Shown here piece after piece: positions 19,994 to 28,634 of a stretch of DNA of 64,000 bases. The number at the start of each line of letters is the position of its first letter. Position 1 is the first letter of the stretch. The notes under the pieces are model-generated. The model worked only from the letters and a program-made list of their open reading frames with translations. It made no database searches and was not told where the DNA came from. The DNA lies in NCBI GenBank assembly GCA_964237235.1, contig CAXSGY010000002.1:248001-312000 (forward strand). Direction: 5' to 3'. A program made the translations under genes and the position numbers. The DNA comes from GCA-002050365 sp964237235 (GTDB lineage Bacteria; Acidobacteriota; Blastocatellia; Pyrinomonadales; Pyrinomonadaceae).

Positions 19994-20001
19994 ATTTTCG
20001 C

Positions 20002-21210
20002 TTAACTAAAAAATGATTTGGCGGGAAACTCGAATTGATTGCCCATCAAAAAATAGGCTAAATTCGGGCTGTCGTGCGAACGGTCGTAGCCGACGAGTTC
20101 GACATAGGCGCGTCCCGCTATGTCCGCGTAGCCCGCTCTGCCTTTAACTTCGCACGCGCCTTCCCAGTAAACGATCATCGTCGTGCCGCGCGTGTCGAGT
20201 TCCTGGTCGTCCATCACGGGCGTAACGGTTAAGTCCAAATCGTATTTCGCAACTTTGACGCGCCAGCCGCTCGGATAGACGGCGTTCGTGCGCGGACTTT
20301 TCCAGAATCCAGTCGGTTCGATTGTAAAATCAGATTTGCCGAGCGGCGTAAATTCGCCGTCTTTGGCGACAAACGTGCCGCTTGAAAAATCGGACACGCC
20401 GCCCGCGCTGTCGCGCAATTGATAACACATCAATTCGGTTTCATTATTGAGCTGAATCGAAAACCAATCCCAACCTTTCTGTTTTTCGGTGGGTGTCCAG
20501 GTGCCGAATTCCCTGTCCATCCACGCCGCGCCGTTGAAATGCTCGGTCGCACCATTCCAAATCAAGTCGCCTTCCATTTCCATCCGCGAATACGAAAAAT
20601 AGCGCGACGCTTCGCCTTCGTCTTTGAATGAAACGCCGTCTTTGGCGATGCCGTTCAAAATAGGTTTTTTCGACGGTTTCAAAGTCGCTTCAAAAACGAC
20701 ATCGCCGATGGTCGCCCGTAAAACGTGCGCGTCTTTGGCTTCGCGCAGAGACCAGTCGCCCAGGCGCAGATGAAAATGTTCTTCGCTCGCCGACGCGGGC
20801 AAATCGAACCAGCCGTTCGCGCTTTTGCGGTGCGCGTAACGAAATTGTTTATCGCTGACATCGGTCAGAGCGAAATGCGCGAAGTAAATCGGATTACCGA
20901 ACAGGCGCACCGGAACGAGCGAAAATTTGTCTAAATCCGTGCGGCGTTTGAAGAAAACCAGTTCAAAGCCGAACCGCCGGCCCGCGTTGGTTTCGCCGTG
21001 TCCGGTATAATACCACCATTCGGTCTGCACGCTTTTGTGCGCCGCCAGATCGCGCGGCAGAGAAATCGGCTCGTGTTCCGTTCCGTCGCGCAGAGTTTCC
21101 GCTTTGCCCAAAAGAGTTTCGGTGACACCTTCTAAAAAATCAGCCGTCGTTTGTTCGACGGTTTTCAAAAAATTCTGAATACTGTCCTGAATCGTGTTTG
21201 AATCGCTCAT
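20002..21210 (-). CDS. AttH/CrtC-like lipocalin-fold protein (carotenoid 1,2-hydratase family)
   Basis: A 402-residue protein. The family signature WWYYTGH occurs near residue 66, followed by FELVFFKRR and YFAHFALTDVS, as in AttH/CrtC proteins that have two lipocalin-like barrels. A second-barrel motif with FNGAAWMDREFG and GWDWFSIQL is present near 220-250. Members act as carotenoid hydratases or as secreted lipid-binding proteins; no carotenoid genes are nearby, so the substrate is unknown. No signal peptide is evident: the N-terminus is a predicted helix (SNTIQDSIQNFLKTVEQ). Confidence 0.78.
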   Translation of the reverse strand: MSDSNTIQDSIQNFLKTVEQTTADFLEGVTETLLGKAETLRDGTEHEPISLPRDLAAHKSVQTEWWYYTGHGETNAGRRFGFELVFFKRRTDLDKFSLVPVRLFGNPIYFAHFALTDVSDKQFRYAHRKSANGWFDLPASASEEHFHLRLGDWSLREAKDAHVLRATIGDVVFEATLKPSKKPILNGIAKDGVSFKDEGEASRYFSYSRMEMEGDLIWNGATEHFNGAAWMDREFGTWTPTEKQKGWDWFSIQLNNETELMCYQLRDSAGGVSDFSSGTFVAKDGEFTPLGKSDFTIEPTGFWKSPRTNAVYPSGWRVKVAKYDLDLTVTPVMDDQELDTRGTTMIVYWEGACEVKGRAGYADIAGRAYVELVGYDRSHDSPNLAYFLMGNQFEFPAKSFFS

Positions 21211-21327
21211 TTATTTGTTAAAACCCGAAAATTGATTTTATATCTTCAAGCTAACAATTTCCGGCGGCGCGTGGCAAGTTGGATTTTAAGTTAAGGAGAA
21301 GTGAGGAAACTCGGGGTGGGCGTTTGG

Positions 21328-22149
21328 CTATTTGGATTTATTATGCGTTTGCACGTCAACCGTGTTGATTTTCAAAATAACGCGCACCGTGTCCGAGCGG
21401 CGGTCGTAAACCGCCGGCACGAACGGCGCGTAGTTCGGGTCGTCTTTCAAAGCTTTTTCAAGCTCGCGGACGGCGCGGCGGTCGCTCGAAGGCTCGACGA
21501 CTTCGGCAATTCGAGCTAAACCGTTTTGAAAAACGTCGGCGACGACGACGACTTCATCGTCCTTCATTTTGCCGCGCACGATTGATTTGGTCAGCGCGAC
21601 GAGCGCGCCCTGCGGATTGAGCGAAGGCGAATCGCCCGCCACCGCGAGCCTCGAAGCCGAATAACTGACCGCGTTTAAACTCGAATCATCCGACGAATTT
21701 TGATACGGATAATCCGAAAGCATCACTGTTGATTTCGCGCTCGAATCGTATTTCGCCAATTCGATATTTTTATTCGGAACATTCGCCGCCGACAACAAAA
21801 CCCAGAGCAGTGAAAGCCCGAAAAGCAAAGACAAAGCCGTCCCGACGCTATACGGCATTAAACGCATTTGCAGCCATTCGGAAAAATTGTCGGAAAAAAC
21901 GAAAATCGAATTACGCTTTTTACCGTCCGCCGCCCGCGCCATCCGGCGGCGCGTTTGAACGAGCAGATCGGCGGGCATCGTTTGACGCGGCAAACCGCGT
22001 AAATCCGTTCGCAACGCTTGAAAATCAGCCAATTTTTGCCGGCACAAAGGACACTGCGTCAAATGTCCTTCAATCGCCGCACGTTCACGCTCGTCGAGAC
22101 AATCGTCCGCGTAAACCGACAAATTAAATTGTAAATTTTCACATTTCAT
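21328..22149 (-). CDS. Membrane anti-sigma factor with zinc-finger (zf-HC2) domain
   Basis: A 273-residue protein. Residues 3-40 give the ZAS/zf-HC2 pattern: CENLQFNLSVYADDCL and HLTQCPLCRQK (H-x3-C-x2-C). One membrane helix near 105-125 (GTALSLLFGLSLLWVLL) separates the cytoplasmic sigma-binding part from a 145-residue periplasmic domain of unknown type. It lies downstream of an ECF sigma factor gene on the same strand, so it presumably sequesters that sigma factor. The 416-base gap between the two is unusually long for such a pair. Confidence 0.82.
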   Translation of the reverse strand: MKCENLQFNLSVYADDCLDERERAAIEGHLTQCPLCRQKLADFQALRTDLRGLPRQTMPADLLVQTRRRMARAADGKKRNSIFVFSDNFSEWLQMRLMPYSVGTALSLLFGLSLLWVLLSAANVPNKNIELAKYDSSAKSTVMLSDYPYQNSSDDSSLNAVSYSASRLAVAGDSPSLNPQGALVALTKSIVRGKMKDDEVVVVADVFQNGLARIAEVVEPSSDRRAVRELEKALKDDPNYAPFVPAVYDRRSDTVRVILKINTVDVQTHNKSK

Positions 22150-22565
22150 TTTTTTACCAAACTCAAAACCTTCTCGCGCCGAAAAATCCGACGCGGCGGT
22201 TTTGAAAAATTTTATTGACTGAATGACTGGCTGACCCCGGCTGTTTCTTCGTAATAAAATTTACGAAAAAACAACGTCGTCTTCGACTTCGAGAGTTTTC
22301 GCTTTCAGCTTCGGTTTCCGGCATATTTTGTTGTTGTTGGTCAGTTTTCAAATAAAGCCGAAATTTTTCCGCTGAATATTTCAAACTCCGCTTCGAATCG
22401 TTTCGTCACCTTTCGACCTCTGGTTGGCACCGTTTATTTTGATTTAAAAGTGAAACCGGGGCGAGTCAATCATTCAATCGTTTTTGGTTTTTATTTTTTT
22501 TGTTTTTGATTTTTGTAATAAATTAATAAATCAGAAACCGAAAATTAAAAACCGATTTTCAAATA
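22150..22565. other. Intergenic gap between sigma and anti-sigma genes; no gene seen
   Basis: AT-rich sequence on the leader side of the anti-sigma gene. No convincing coding region, tRNA or strong hairpin was found. It is long enough to hold a separate promoter for the anti-sigma gene. Confidence 0.4.
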
Positions 22566-23267
22566 TCAAAAGTCGTTCAATTTACGCCGTAATTCTTCAC
22601 GTCCGCGGGCAATGCGCGATTTGACCGTGCCGATGTTCACGTCCAACGCCTGCGCGATTTCTTCGTAGCTCAAGCCTTCGATGTCGCATAACACGACGGC
22701 TTCGCGGAAAACGCTCGACAGCTCGCCGAGAGCTTTGGACAGATGCGCTTCGCGTTCGCGGCGCAAAACCGTTTCTTCGGGATTTGCCGAACGACTCGAA
22801 AGCGTTTCGCTTAAGGGGATTTCACCCGCACCGATTGGTAAATCGAGCGACACGGTTTTTTCCCGGAAACGGCGTTTCCACCAGCGAAAACGATTGCGCG
22901 ATTCGTTGACGGCGATGCGAAACAGCCACGTTTTCAAATCCGCGTCGCCGCGAAACCGCTCAATCGCCTTGAGCGCGCTCAAAAAAGTTTCCTGCGTTAA
23001 ATCCGCCGCTTCTTCCGCGTCTTGCGTAAGACGAATCAAAAGCGCGTAAATATCGGCGGAATAGCGAACAACCAAAGTGTCGAACGCGCCCGCGTCGCCG
23101 CTCTTTAATTTTTCAATGAACTCGGTTTCGACTAACGAACGAACGGAAACGCGCCGCGCCGTTAAAGCGACTTCGCCTAATTCTTCCTCGCCAAATGTCA
23201 TTGACTTTCCGAAGAACATTTCCCGCATCTCTTCTTCCCTTTCCGAAAGGAATTTCAAATTGCTCAT
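22566..23267 (-). CDS. ECF-type RNA polymerase sigma factor
   Basis: A 233-residue protein with an N-terminal extension of about 45 residues before region 2. Region 2 is recognisable by LVVRYSADIYALLIRLTQDAEEA and LTQETFLSALKAIERF with the WLFRIAVNESRNRFRW helix; region 4 by FREAVVLCDIEGLSYEEIA and VNIGTVKSRIARGREELR, the helix-turn-helix that binds the -35 element. It belongs to the SigE/RpoE group and is paired with the zf-HC2 anti-sigma gene downstream. The stress it senses is unknown. Confidence 0.9.
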   Translation of the reverse strand: MSNLKFLSEREEEMREMFFGKSMTFGEEELGEVALTARRVSVRSLVETEFIEKLKSGDAGAFDTLVVRYSADIYALLIRLTQDAEEAADLTQETFLSALKAIERFRGDADLKTWLFRIAVNESRNRFRWWKRRFREKTVSLDLPIGAGEIPLSETLSSRSANPEETVLRREREAHLSKALGELSSVFREAVVLCDIEGLSYEEIAQALDVNIGTVKSRIARGREELRRKLNDF

Positions 23268-23507
23268 CCGCCCGAATTGCCGCGAACTATTTTATTAGAC
23301 ACCGATTTTCCCTGATTGTTCCCGAAAAATTAAATTATTTTTCCAGGGCTTTATCCAATTGCCGCTTTACCGAAATATCAACCTTTTTACTTGCTCTTAC
23401 GACTTTTTTAAGATAAATTGACTTTTTCATAGAAAATCACGAAAATTAAAAGTTTTATCATCTATTATATAACGAACCCGCAATAATAAATTGCAAAATA
23501 ATTAACA

Positions 23508-24380
23508 ATGGCAAGAAAAAAAAGACAGATACCGGAGCAATTCCAGACCTTTAACACCGAAGAAAAACCGAATCAGCCGAAAACGGCTTACCGCGACGAT
23601 TTTCAAACCGGAGTCGGCGCAAAGGTCGAAGAATTCGGCAAAACTTTTGAGGGTAAAGGCAAAACGATTCTTTACGCGGTCGCGGCGTTTGCCGTTTTAG
23701 CCGTGCTGCTCGGCATTTTCCTTTCCTGGAATCGCCGCACGGAAGCCGAAGCGCAAACCGCGCTCGGCAAAGCGATGGAAACCAGCGAAGCGACAGTTTC
23801 CGAATCGCCCGCGCCTGCCGGTTTTACCGGCAAATCATTCAAAACCGAAAAAGAGAGAGCGCAAGCCGCCGTCAGCGAATTTCAAGCCGTCGCCGATAAA
23901 TACGGCAATCCGGTCAAAGACAAAGCCAGATATTTAGCCGCCACCAGCCGCGTCAGTCTCGACCGCCCCGCCGCGACCCAGGAACTCGCCGATTTATCGA
24001 AAACCGGCGGCGAAGTCGGCACGCTCTCCAAATTCGCGCTCGCGCAAATCAAAACCGGCGACAATCAACTCGACGAAGCCGCCGCGCTTTACCAGGAACT
24101 CGCCGCGTCGTCCGATCCGATTTTGGCGAAAGACACGATCAATTTCGAATTGGCGCAAATTTACGAAAAACAAGGCAAAGCGAACGAAGCCGCCGACCTT
24201 TATTTCAACATCGCCAAAGCCGCCAGTGAAGCCAAAGACCTCGACGGCAAGCCGATTCCGATGCCGCAAACCGCGCTCGACGCGAAAGACAAACTGGAAA
24301 AAATAAATCCGGCAAAAGCGAAGGAAATCGTCATACCCGAAGCCAGTTCGCCGCTCAGCATCAATCCGGTGAATATGTAA
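23508..24380 (+). CDS. Membrane-anchored TPR-like protein (YfgM-like)
   Basis: A 290-residue protein. The cytoplasmic N-terminus is polar and ends in GKTFEGKGK; one membrane helix (ILYAVAAFAVLAVLLGIFL) spans about 62-82; the periplasmic part consists of helical TPR-like repeats (AAALYQELAASSDPILAKDT, FELAQIYEKQGKANEAADLY). The layout matches YfgM/TPR_21 proteins that associate with the SecYEG translocon. The C-terminus is unusual in being Pro/Ile rich. A strong terminator follows. A general TPR protein remains possible. Confidence 0.65.
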   Translation: MARKKRQIPEQFQTFNTEEKPNQPKTAYRDDFQTGVGAKVEEFGKTFEGKGKTILYAVAAFAVLAVLLGIFLSWNRRTEAEAQTALGKAMETSEATVSESPAPAGFTGKSFKTEKERAQAAVSEFQAVADKYGNPVKDKARYLAATSRVSLDRPAATQELADLSKTGGEVGTLSKFALAQIKTGDNQLDEAAALYQELAASSDPILAKDTINFELAQIYEKQGKANEAADLYFNIAKAASEAKDLDGKPIPMPQTALDAKDKLEKINPAKAKEIVIPEASSPLSINPVNM

Positions 24381-24382
24381 AT

Positions 24383-24443
24383 AAAAGCTGATTCCGATTG
24401 GAGCGCAAGCGAGATGTTTGCGCTCCAATCGGAATCAGCTTTT
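24383..24443. terminator. Strong intrinsic terminator
   Basis: Perfect 26-bp arms beginning AAAAGCTGATTCCGATTGG and a nine-base loop, followed by a T-run. Confidence 0.85.
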
Positions 24444-24553
24444 AACTTTTCAGATTTATATTGCTCGAAAATTCAAATCTCTTATTATTTTGAAAAATTT
24501 CTGTCCGATTGATTGTTTTTATGATACAAATAAATTAAAGGACAGTTATTTTC

Positions 24554-25984
24554 GTGAGCGAAACTCTTTCAACAAAAGCGTCGGAAGTTACAAATTCGAG
24601 TTCTTCATCAGCCGCCGCTGCCGACCAAATGATCAGCATTCGGGTTTCGCCGAACAGTTATCTGACCGCGCTTTTTCTAACCGCTTTTTCCGGCGGATTT
24701 CTCGTTTATCTCGAACAGGATTTAGCCGCGCTGATCGTTATCGCGCTCGGCTTTCTCGTCTTTCCTGTTTTGGCTTACACCGACCGCATCGAGTTCGACG
24801 GCAAAAGGCTGACGCGCACCGGATTTCTGCCGCGCTTCTGGGCGTGGATTAACGCTTCGCGCTATCGCCTGAAAATTGCCGACATCGAACAGGTCGAATC
24901 GCAGGCACTTCGCGCGCTCAAACGCGGCGGCAATGTTTTTTACCGCTACCGCACGATTATCCAGGGCAAAAATTTGCGGTTCGCATTCGCTTCGGGCGGC
25001 GAAGATTACCGGCAAATGATTCATCGAATCTTTCCGCTTTTGCACGAAAACGCGCTCGACAACCGCTCCATCGAGCTGCGCGATTATTTGAGCGAACCGA
25101 AGGAAACTTTAATGAAAGCCGCCTTCGCCCATATTCCTTCGGCGGAAGTTCTGGAAAGCACTTTCAACGATTTTCAAACCGCCGACAAAATTTCGCAAAC
25201 CAAATCCAGAGACAAAATCATTAACGGCGATGAAATCGAACGCGCCGATTATCTGCATCAGCTCGCCAACGAGCTGCGGCTCGCCGGTTATCTTTTGCAG
25301 TCGCTCGAGGCATTCCGCCGCGCGCTGATTCTCAATCCGAAAAACGCCTGGCTGATTTTCGATTTCGCAAAATGTCTACACTCGTATGCCGGTTCGGAAA
25401 AAAGTCCGCGCCTGCGCCGCAAAGCGTTTGCCGCCCTTCGTCTGGCGGCGCGGCGCGGTAAAACCGACGGCAAATTGCTGGCGCGTTTGGGCGAGAGTTA
25501 TTTTCAATACGGCGATTGGCGGCACGCTTCCGCCGCATTTGAAAAAGCGCGGGAAATTATCGAAACAAACTTTCGTTCGATTCGGGGTTTAGCGGAAATC
25601 GCTTTGCGCGAAGGGAAAATCGCCTACGTCATTCTGCATTTCTCCGCCGCCAACCGCGTCGCCGAAACATCTGCATTGCGTCGCTGGACGAAAAACGAAA
25701 ACGAATATTTTTCGCGCCTCAACGCCGACGAAGATTATATGGAGATGGAAATCAGCCGCGTCAATTTGCTGGAAACTCTCGACAACTCGAAAAAAACTTG
25801 CCTGAAAATTGCGCTATTCGCTTTTCCGGCAATCATTTTCGGCTTGCTTAACGACGAGTTAATCGCCAATATCGGTTGGGCTGTTTCCTGCGTTTCGCTG
25901 GTCATTTGGATTGGTTTGATTTTCACGCAAAATATGCTTTCCGCGCGCATTCCGATTGATTTTCAGGAAGAAGACGGCGAGTAA
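24554..25984 (+). CDS. Integral membrane TPR protein
   Basis: A 476-residue protein. The GTG start at 24554 is supported by AAGGA about 12 bases upstream. Two membrane helices (YLTALFLTAFSGGFLVYL and LIVIALGFLVFPVLAY, about 35-75) are followed by a PH-like stretch (RIEFDGKRLTRTGF), a TPR region (about 220-380, for example LRLAGYLLQSLEAFRRALIL) and two further helices near 405-450. Function unknown. Its cytoplasmic TPR region suggests a membrane scaffold. Confidence 0.6.
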   Translation: MSETLSTKASEVTNSSSSSAAAADQMISIRVSPNSYLTALFLTAFSGGFLVYLEQDLAALIVIALGFLVFPVLAYTDRIEFDGKRLTRTGFLPRFWAWINASRYRLKIADIEQVESQALRALKRGGNVFYRYRTIIQGKNLRFAFASGGEDYRQMIHRIFPLLHENALDNRSIELRDYLSEPKETLMKAAFAHIPSAEVLESTFNDFQTADKISQTKSRDKIINGDEIERADYLHQLANELRLAGYLLQSLEAFRRALILNPKNAWLIFDFAKCLHSYAGSEKSPRLRRKAFAALRLAARRGKTDGKLLARLGESYFQYGDWRHASAAFEKAREIIETNFRSIRGLAEIALREGKIAYVILHFSAANRVAETSALRRWTKNENEYFSRLNADEDYMEMEISRVNLLETLDNSKKTCLKIALFAFPAIIFGLLNDELIANIGWAVSCVSLVIWIGLIFTQNMLSARIPIDFQEEDGE

Positions 25985-26066
25985 AAATCGTTTTTTCCGT
26001 CGCACCTCGATTGCTTTCCCTTTTTTATTTTTCTATGCTTCTTCTTTCACTTTATTTTAAGAATTT

Positions 26067-26759
26067 ATGGAATCGCTTTTAGACATTTTTCACACGCTTA
26101 AAGATTTTTTGAACCCGAAATTTATCATCGAGATGCTGCTCGACAAGCTCGGCATCTACGTTTATTTCGGATTATTTTTCATCGTCTTCGCCGAAACCGG
26201 TCTGGCGGTCGGATTTTTTTTGCCCGGCGATTCGCTGCTGGTCGTTTCGGGGCTGTTCGCCGCCGCCGGAAAATTAAACATCACGCTGATTTTAATCGCG
26301 TTTTTTTTAGGCTCGGTGATCGGCGACAACACCGGCTACTGGACGGGTAGAGTGATGGGCAAAACGATTTTCAACCGCGAAAATTCGTTTATCTTCAAAC
26401 CGAGCCGCGTCGAAAAAGCGCGGCATTTTTTTGAAAAGTACGGCGCAAAGACAATCATTCTCGCCCGTTTCGTGCCGATTGTCCGCACGTTCGCGCCCAT
26501 CGTCATCGGCGCGACCGAAATGCCTTATCTTCGATTTTTGACTTTCAGCATTCTCGGCGGCGCGCTATGGATTTTCAGTATGGTTCTGCTCGGCTATTTC
26601 GTCGGCGGCTTGATCGAAACGGCGTTCGGCATCCGGCTCGAAGATCACATCGAAAAAGTCGTCGTCGTCGTCGTTTTAATTTCGATTTTGCCGCCTTTGA
26701 TCGAATTTTTAAAACGCCGGTTTGAAAAAAGGAAAGCGGTCGAAGATGCAAATCTTTAA
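26067..26759 (+). CDS. DedA-family membrane protein
   Basis: A 230-residue membrane protein. Typical DedA features are visible: FAETGLAVGFFLPGDSLL (the E and F/xGD motif), GSVIGDNTGYWTGR, a FFEKYGAKTIILARFVPIVR segment with two conserved Arg, and a C-terminal helix GYFVGG. DedA proteins are SNARE-associated-type transporters, some translocating undecaprenyl phosphate or other lipid phosphates across the inner membrane. Monocistronic, with a tRNA gene downstream. Confidence 0.92.
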   Translation: MESLLDIFHTLKDFLNPKFIIEMLLDKLGIYVYFGLFFIVFAETGLAVGFFLPGDSLLVVSGLFAAAGKLNITLILIAFFLGSVIGDNTGYWTGRVMGKTIFNRENSFIFKPSRVEKARHFFEKYGAKTIILARFVPIVRTFAPIVIGATEMPYLRFLTFSILGGALWIFSMVLLGYFVGGLIETAFGIRLEDHIEKVVVVVVLISILPPLIEFLKRRFEKRKAVEDANL

Positions 26760-26824
26760 ATATAAAAGTTGTTTCAGGTTGACTTCAACGACGCTCGTAA
26801 CATATCATCAGTAACTTGGATTGA

Positions 26825-26901
26825 CGGGGCGTGGCTCAGCCTGGTAGAGCGCACGGTTCGGGACCGTGAGGTCGGATGTTCAAATCATCTCGCCCCGACC
26901 A
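26825..26901 (+). tRNA. tRNA-Pro(CGG)
   Basis: Canonical: acceptor CGGGGCG/CGCCCCG, D loop with GG, anticodon stem CACGG/CCGTG around TTCGGGA, T loop TTCAAAT, CCA encoded. Confidence 0.95.
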
Positions 26902-26906
26902 TTTTA

Positions 26907-26952
26907 TAAAATATGAAACGGCTGCCGTATACGGCAGCCGTTTCATATTTTA
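26907..26952. terminator. 46-bp perfect palindrome after tRNA-Pro
   Basis: TAAAATATGAAACGGCTGCC forms the left half of an uninterrupted palindrome centred on GTATAC. It most likely terminates the tRNA transcript; the lack of a loop is unusual. Confidence 0.75.
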
Positions 26953-27056
26953 AATCGCTTTCCGGAAATCTCAGATTTCTAAAAAACGGCTTACCGGCGA
27001 ACCGGTCGTTTATGATTTTATAAAAGATAAATTAATGCTTGATATTATTGTCTGTC

Positions 27057-27623
27057 TTATAAGCCATTGAATCCGGCATCGTTGGCTGAATCGTTTTTGT
27101 AAAAAGGATGCAGCGCGACCGCTCCTAACAAGGCGGTTTTCTCGCTGACATCCGGCTTTTTTCCCGCCTGTATCTTCGCCGCTATTTCCCAGGCGAATTT
27201 AAACACCAAATCCTTTCGGCTGTCGCTGCTCGATAAACGCTTGGATCCGCTTTGCACGGCTTGAATATACTGGCATTGAACGACATAAGCAATCGCTTCG
27301 GAAATCGCGACCGACATTTTGGTCTGCACCGAATCATAAACCGCGTGCGTGCATTCGTGCAAAATCAGAGCCGGTCGCGTGTAACTTAATCCGACGAAAT
27401 AAAATCCCAGGATGATGGTATTCGTTTTGTAATCGTATTCAGCCATTCCGTCCGCGCCCGAATCATCCACCTTGATTTTACCTTTGTCGATGCTATTCGC
27501 CAGGAGCGGAAAAGTTCTCGGGTCAAACCCGACTCCGCCGATGCTGAACGACTTGACTTGCTGTGCTTCCGAGCTTCTCAATATACCTGTTACCGTATTT
27601 TTACCAATCCACGTCTCCGACAT
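27057..27623 (-). CDS. Hypothetical protein with HECTH motif
   Basis: A 188-residue protein without a signal peptide. LILHECTHAVYDSVQ (residues about 85-99) fits HExxH, and a preceding strand (NTIILGFYFVG) and following helix (SEAIAYVVQCQYI) fit a zincin-like fold. The EAIAYV segment may supply a third ligand Glu. Similar proteins with this motif are usually annotated as hypothetical metallopeptidase-like. The gene has GC-poor flanks and no operon partner. Confidence 0.5.
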   Translation of the reverse strand: MSETWIGKNTVTGILRSSEAQQVKSFSIGGVGFDPRTFPLLANSIDKGKIKVDDSGADGMAEYDYKTNTIILGFYFVGLSYTRPALILHECTHAVYDSVQTKMSVAISEAIAYVVQCQYIQAVQSGSKRLSSSDSRKDLVFKFAWEIAAKIQAGKKPDVSEKTALLGAVALHPFYKNDSANDAGFNGL

Positions 27624-28055
27624 AATTTTTGTTTTTCTTCTCCTAAATTTTTAACTCACTTTCAAATTAATGCTTTATAGCACTAATCTTCACAGACGAA
27701 CTTTTTGGAATGTTTTGCATATTAAAAACCCGTATTTTATCAAGTCTTTGATAAAAGATGATTCTCGCTCATTTTTTATGAAACGAAAATTACTTATTTG
27801 CTGGCTAAATCGCCTCTGCTCGGAACTATAAAAAAATTACAAAGAAAGATTTAATAATCAATTCGGCTGTCGTGTTCGATGATTCGACAAAATTTCATCC
27901 ATCCGGTTGTATGCAGTAATACTAAAATAATCCGCTCGAATCGTGTTATTATTAATTAAGTCAGATTTAATTTGATCCTGTATGGATATTCAACTCGGTT
28001 TTCCGAAGCTCAAAATTTTGAATTTCGGTTGTTATTTTTAACAAGGGGTTAGATT
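27624..28055. other. Divergent promoter region, no gene seen
   Basis: 432 bases of AT-rich sequence between divergent genes. No coding region or strong hairpin was identified. AAGGGG just before 28056 is the ribosome binding site of the next gene. Confidence 0.4.
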
Positions 28056-28613
28056 ATGTTTAATAAAATTATCAGCCTGGGCATTTTTGCTAAATTATTT
28101 ACCTTTGGCTTACTGCTGTTATTTTTTGATGTTTTTAAGGAATTTGTTTTTTCGGCGGAACAGGCGAATTATTTCCTTCTGCGCCTGATACCCTTTTTTG
28201 AAATCGGCATCACGATCTGTTTAATCAGTTTGCTTTTTTTGCTGATTGACTGGCTGTCTCTGCCCTTCGGAACGCAGGCTAAACGCGTCAAATTTTATCA
28301 GGGCGCGGGCAATATGTTTGCTTTGGCAATGTTGTCAACCGGTGTTTTTATTAAAAGTTCCCCGTCGAATTTCGCGGGCAAAGCGGCATTGTTTTTGTCG
28401 TTCGGCGGATTAATCGTCGCCGTCGCTTTCGGCTGGCTCGGCAAACCGATTGCCGATTTGCTTTCCAGAAAAAAAATCAAGGTCGAAATTCCGATGATTG
28501 AAAATGCCGGAAAAAATGCCGAACCGCCTGAAGCGCTCGCGGCAAACGAAACGAAGCCTTATAACAATTCGATTTCGTCGAAAATTTCCGGCAGTTCGAT
28601 TACCCAACACTAA
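28056..28613 (+). CDS. Small integral membrane protein upstream of the glucan synthase
   Basis: A 185-residue protein with about four predicted membrane helices (IFAKLFTFGLLLLFF, LIPFFEIGITICLISLLFLL, MFALAMLSTGVFI, AALFLSFGGLIVAVAFGWL) and a polar C-terminal tail. No family recognised. Only 21 bases separate it from the large cyclic glucan synthase gene on the same strand, so it may be an accessory subunit; this is inferred from position alone. Confidence 0.55.
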   Translation: MFNKIISLGIFAKLFTFGLLLLFFDVFKEFVFSAEQANYFLLRLIPFFEIGITICLISLLFLLIDWLSLPFGTQAKRVKFYQGAGNMFALAMLSTGVFIKSSPSNFAGKAALFLSFGGLIVAVAFGWLGKPIADLLSRKKIKVEIPMIENAGKNAEPPEALAANETKPYNNSISSKISGSSITQH

Positions 28614-28634
28614 TTTTTCCGAACGCTTTTTTCT

